Positions 40,373 through 43,351 of a DNA stretch of 43,351 nucleotides are shown in pieces. Below the pieces are notes generated by a model. It had not been told where the DNA came from. It made no database searches and saw only the letters and a program-made list of their open reading frames with translations. Position numbers and translations under genes: made by a program. Source of the stretch: Chloroflexota bacterium. GTDB taxonomy: Bacteria > Chloroflexota > Anaerolineae > Aggregatilineales > Phototrophicaceae. Location: positions 1-43,351 of the forward strand of contig QUBZ01000027.1 in the NCBI GenBank assembly GCA_014338005.1, read 5' to 3'. How positions within the stretch are numbered: the stretch's first letter is position 1; each line of letters begins with the position of its first letter.

Positions 40373-41222
40373 CGGTTTCCTCGCCGGGTTTGTCGGCGGT
40401 ATAACAGACAATGCTGCCGAAATCCACAAAACCCAATTCGCGGCACAGACGGCGGTCGTCGTCGGTTTCGCCGGGGGCGAATACCAGCTTGCTCTGGCGG
40501 TCGGCGGCGGTTTTGAGGGCGGTCAGCAGCAGGGCGCGCATCATAGGCGGGGTGCGTACCTCGCGCAGCAGCGCGGTTGCCAGGATGTGCGCCGTATCAC
40601 CCTGAATGCTGAGGCGGGCGACACCCACCGGGAAGCCGTAGCGGTAAACCAGGATGTCCGCCTGGAGTCCCAGTTTAAGGGCGGCCAGGTCGCGCCCGAC
40701 GAACAGCGGCTCGACGCCCAGCGTCAGCACGTCGTAAAAGGCGTTGCGCCACACGTACCACCACAATTCAATGCCGCGCTGGTCGTTGACCAGTTCCATC
40801 GCCACGCCGTCCGGCATGATGGGCGTTGCCAGCGGCGGCGGCATCCGCCCGTTGATGCCATCGGCTTTATAAATCATCAGGGGCGTTTCGCGCTCGATTT
40901 CCAGCTTCAGGTCGCGCAGCGCCTTGGCGAACAGCGGCGGGAACAGCCCTTCGATATACTGCACGCGCGGCGCGCGCCCCAACTGCCGCAGCCGTTCCAG
41001 CCCCGGCTGCACCATCGTGCCGGAAACCCAGGCCGTGTTGCGGCGCGGGGTGACGTAGTTGAGCGTGGCGGTTGGGTTGTTGGGGTGGTACAGCACGTCT
41101 ACCATACCCACCGTTTCCCGCACTGCGCCCAGATTGATATGCGCCTGGAACAGATGCTCCTGCACGCGCCTTAAAAGCCGCCGCGACTCTTTTTCTTCAG
41201 CCGCCCGCTCGTCCATCACCAT
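40332..41222 (-). CDS. GNAT-type acetyltransferase-like protein
   Basis: A 296-residue protein. The C-terminal half (about 150-285) fits a GNAT N-acetyltransferase: VGVARLSIQGDTAHILATALLREVRTPPMMRALLLTALKTA resembles the beta4-alpha3 acetyl-CoA site, and ELGFVDFGSIVCY matches the usual ending. The N-terminal half (about 20-130) contains another possible GNAT-like or ligand domain (HPNNPTATLNYVTPRR). The substrate is unknown. It heads a three-gene cluster and is divergent from the sensor gene. CGGAG precedes the ATG. Confidence 0.65.
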   Translation of the reverse strand: MVMDERAAEEKESRRLLRRVQEHLFQAHINLGAVRETVGMVDVLYHPNNPTATLNYVTPRRNTAWVSGTMVQPGLERLRQLGRAPRVQYIEGLFPPLFAKALRDLKLEIERETPLMIYKADGINGRMPPPLATPIMPDGVAMELVNDQRGIELWWYVWRNAFYDVLTLGVEPLFVGRDLAALKLGLQADILVYRYGFPVGVARLSIQGDTAHILATALLREVRTPPMMRALLLTALKTAADRQSKLVFAPGETDDDRRLCRELGFVDFGSIVCYTADKPGEETDEPTLEQPLLSLR

Positions 41223-41292
41223 CAGAACTCCGATTATGGTCTTTCAGCTTCATTGTAACCGGATTTCCCGGTGGGGTGCGTTTCAAAGTGGT

Positions 41293-41329
41293 TTGAAAAG
41301 CTTCGGTAAAACAATAGTATAGTTATAAT
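41293..41329 (+). promoter_or_regulatory. Promoter region of the membrane sensor
   Basis: TTGAAA (41293-41298) with TAGTAT (41315-41320) at 16 bp, and a perfect TATAAT at 41324-41329 with TTCGGT (41302-41307) at 16 bp. One of these overlapping pairs is probably used. Confidence 0.45.
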
Positions 41330-41388
41330 TGAGGGGTAGTCGAACGTCGAAGTGAGTCGCGCGGTTGGTGAACCGGGGATAGGTAAGT

Positions 41389-42972
41389 ATGTCGCTGCGA
41401 AAAAAGACCCTGTTGATTCTGGCGGCGGCGCTGGTGGCGCTGATTGCGATTTTATACATCATCTCTCAGGTGGTGCTGCTGGACAGCTTCGCCCGGCTGG
41501 AAGATCAGGCCATCACCCGGAACGCCCAGCGGGCGCTGAATGCTGTAGATGATACCCTGACACGCCTGAGCGCCAGCGCCGCCGATTACGCCCGCTGGGA
41601 TGATACCTACGCTTTTATCGAGGATGTCAACCCGGCCTATATCGAAGCCACGCTGCAAGATTTGTTTTTCGTCAATTTGGAACTGAACCTGATGGCGTTC
41701 GTCAACAACGCGGGCGAAACCGTTTTTGCCAAAGCGGTAGATTTGCAGTCCGGCATGGAGCGCCCCCTGCCGGAAGGCCTGGCGCAGGCGCTGGCCCCCG
41801 GCAGCCCGCTGCTCGATTTGCCCGACCAGGACAGCAGCCGGCAGGGTATCCTGCATCTGCCGGAAGGCCCGATGCTGGTGGCCGCGCGCCCCATCCTGGA
41901 CAGCTTCGCCCGGCAGCCGATTCGCGGCGCGCTGATTTTCGGCCAATTCCTGGGCGAGGCTAAAGTCCGGCAGCTTTCCGAGTCGCTGCGGCTGCCAATT
42001 TTTGTCCACAGCGTTAATTCGCCGCAGCTCCCGCGCGATTTTCAGAACGCGCTGGCGACGCTGGACGCCGGCAGTTCGGTGAGCGTGCGCCCGCTGGACG
42101 ATACGCAGATCGCCGGTTATACGCTGGTGAACGACATCTACGGCCAGCCGGCGCTGGTCGTGCGGGTGGATATGTCCAGGGACATTTACGCGCAGGGCCA
42201 GGCCAGCGTGACGCTGTTCGTCGCGCTGCTGGTGGCTGCCGGGCTGGTGTTCGGGGCGCTGGCGGCGGCGCTGATGGAGCGGTTCGTGCTGTCTCGGCTG
42301 ACGCGCCTGAGCGCCGATGTCAACCGCATCAGCCGCAGCGGCAGCATCGCCGGACGGGTGAGCGCCGGCGGGGACGATGAGCTGGCGTCGCTGGCGCGGG
42401 ACATCAACGATATGCTGGTGGCGCTGGAAAAAACCCAGACGAACCTGCGCGAAAGCGACCAGCGCCTGCGTTCGATCGTCAACGGCGCGCCGATTTTGCT
42501 GTGGTCGGTTGACCGGAACGGCATCCTGACGCTGCTGGAAGGTAAAGGCTTGGAGACGCTGGGGTTGGACGCCGCGCAGGGGCTTGGCAAACCGGCGGTC
42601 GAACTGTTCCGCAACATACCGCAGATCGTGGAAGAAATCCAGCGCGCCCTCAAGGGCGACGAGTTTGGCTCGGTCGTGGTTGTCAAGTCGTTCACGTTCG
42701 ACACCCGCTATGTGCCGCTGCGCGGGGTGGACGGGACGATCACCGGCATGATCGGCGTGGCGACCGACATCACCGAGCGCGTGATGGCCGAAACGGCGCT
42801 GAACACGGCCTACGAAGACCTGAACCGTCAGAATCTACAGCTTGAACGGGTGCAGGAGCTTTTCCGCTCCACGCTCGATCAGGTGTCGGACGCGGCGCGG
42901 CGCGGCGCGGTTCAGCAGGAATTGACCGACTACCTGGAATTCGTGCAGTCAGAATTCGACCGGCTGGATTAA
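41389..42972 (+). CDS. Membrane sensor with CHASE4-like, HAMP and PAS domains, no output domain
   Basis: A 527-residue sensor. Transmembrane helix one is at about residues 9-31. An extracytoplasmic CHASE4-like domain (about 35-265) includes the hallmark SAADYARWDDTYAFIED. Helix two (about 272-295) is followed by HAMP (about 296-350, LSRLTRLSADVNRIS ... DDELASLARDINDML), a coiled coil, PAS (about 360-465, LRSIVNGAPILLWSVDRNG with PAC MIGVATDITER) and a final coiled coil that simply ends. No histidine kinase, GGDEF, EAL or methyl-accepting domain is present. It may be truncated or work through a partner. The glycosyltransferase gene follows 3 bp later. Confidence 0.85.
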   Translation: MSLRKKTLLILAAALVALIAILYIISQVVLLDSFARLEDQAITRNAQRALNAVDDTLTRLSASAADYARWDDTYAFIEDVNPAYIEATLQDLFFVNLELNLMAFVNNAGETVFAKAVDLQSGMERPLPEGLAQALAPGSPLLDLPDQDSSRQGILHLPEGPMLVAARPILDSFARQPIRGALIFGQFLGEAKVRQLSESLRLPIFVHSVNSPQLPRDFQNALATLDAGSSVSVRPLDDTQIAGYTLVNDIYGQPALVVRVDMSRDIYAQGQASVTLFVALLVAAGLVFGALAAALMERFVLSRLTRLSADVNRISRSGSIAGRVSAGGDDELASLARDINDMLVALEKTQTNLRESDQRLRSIVNGAPILLWSVDRNGILTLLEGKGLETLGLDAAQGLGKPAVELFRNIPQIVEEIQRALKGDEFGSVVVVKSFTFDTRYVPLRGVDGTITGMIGVATDITERVMAETALNTAYEDLNRQNLQLERVQELFRSTLDQVSDAARRGAVQQELTDYLEFVQSEFDRLD

Positions 42973-42975
42973 CCG

Positions 42976-43351
42976 ATGCCGCGCCTGTTTATCGCGTCGG
43001 GCATCTTTCACCCGGAGTCCGGCGGCCCGGCTACCTACCTGTACGAACTGCTGCCGGAACTTCAGCAGCTCGGCTGGGACGTGCGCGCTTTAAGCTACGG
43101 CGATACGCCGGCAGGCGGCTACCCGTACCCGCTGGCGCGCATCCCCCGGCGGGCGCTGCCGGTGCGGCTGGCGGCCTACGCGCTGGCGGCGCGCCCCCGG
43201 CTGGGCTGGGCCGACCTGGTTTACATTCACTCGCTCGATCTGCCGCTGTTCGGCAGCCGCCGCGCGCCCCGTGTGGTGAAAATCGTCGGCGACCCCGGCT
43301 GGGAACGCGCCATCCGCAAGGGCTGGATTCCGCCCACCGAAGATATTGATG
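42976..43351 (+). CDS. Glycosyltransferase family 4, N-terminal part (cut by the window end)
   Basis: The reading frame opens at ATG 42976, three bases after the sensor stop, and runs off the end (125 codons seen). It begins LFIASGIFHPESGGPATYLYELLPEL, the donor-side first strand and glycine-rich loop of GT-B family 4 enzymes, then VRALSYGD, and later VVKIVGDPGWERA. It probably transfers a sugar to a lipid or polysaccharide acceptor. The C-terminal nucleotide-sugar site lies outside the window. Cotranscription with the sensor is likely. Confidence 0.78.
   Translation, partial: MPRLFIASGIFHPESGGPATYLYELLPELQQLGWDVRALSYGDTPAGGYPYPLARIPRRALPVRLAAYALAARPRLGWADLVYIHSLDLPLFGSRRAPRVVKIVGDPGWERAIRKGWIPPTEDID

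Overview
The window is about 43 kb of GC-rich bacterial DNA from a free-living heterotroph. The gene content fits Chloroflexota (Anaerolineae-like): a RIO-type kinase, long HEAT/SH3/M23 proteins with proline-rich linkers, a fused two-domain 2-oxoacid dehydrogenase E1 and a ribose-type ABC importer. That placement is an inference from gene style; no rRNA marker is present. I see no tRNA, rRNA, CRISPR array, transposase or phage module.

Layout. 1-5.6 kb: the end of an ABC-F ATPase gene cut by an in-frame TAA, a convergent DNA methyltransferase with an endonuclease-like tail, a triple zinc-ribbon protein, an isoprenylcysteine-methyltransferase-like membrane protein and a small STAS-like protein. 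5.7-10.5 kb: a flippase-like membrane protein, an alpha/beta hydrolase, an FAD oxidoreductase and a UDP-glucose/GDP-mannose dehydrogenase, probably envelope or glycan related. 10.6-15.5 kb: an M16 peptidase pair (one catalytic, one without the zinc motif), a 54-codon remnant that looks like a collapsed MntA-HepT toxin-antitoxin locus, and a lipoprotein with a sugar-dehydrogenase propeller joined to cytochrome c.

15.6-25.9 kb: a seven-gene plus-strand operon bounded by two strong terminators. It encodes E2 and a fused E1 alpha-beta of a 2-oxoacid dehydrogenase, an AP-endonuclease-2/xylose-isomerase-like TIM barrel, a PHP hydrolase, a zinc dehydrogenase with a duplicated nucleotide-binding domain, a sorbitol-6-phosphate-dehydrogenase-like SDR and a mannitol-1-phosphate-dehydrogenase-like enzyme. 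Converging on it (25.9-31 kb, minus strand) are a ribose-type ABC importer and a LacI regulator. The lacI promoter and the importer promoter share an ungapped promoter-operator layout: TTGACA, 17 bp, a weak -10, 5 bp, then TAACATGTTA. Together these genes look like a polyol or sugar uptake and oxidation locus whose pathway I cannot match to a described one. No kinase, PTS or E3 subunit is present.

31-43.4 kb: a RIO kinase with a long structured leader carrying a possible 19-codon ORF, a HEAT-repeat protein, an Xaa-Pro-type M24 peptidase, a stand-alone response regulator, an orphan ABC-3 metal permease under a promoter overlapped by a 25-bp palindrome, two paralogous SH3-type cell-wall hydrolases without signal peptides, a three-gene methyltransferase/unknown/GNAT cluster, a membrane CHASE4-HAMP-PAS sensor without an output domain, and the start of a family-4 glycosyltransferase.
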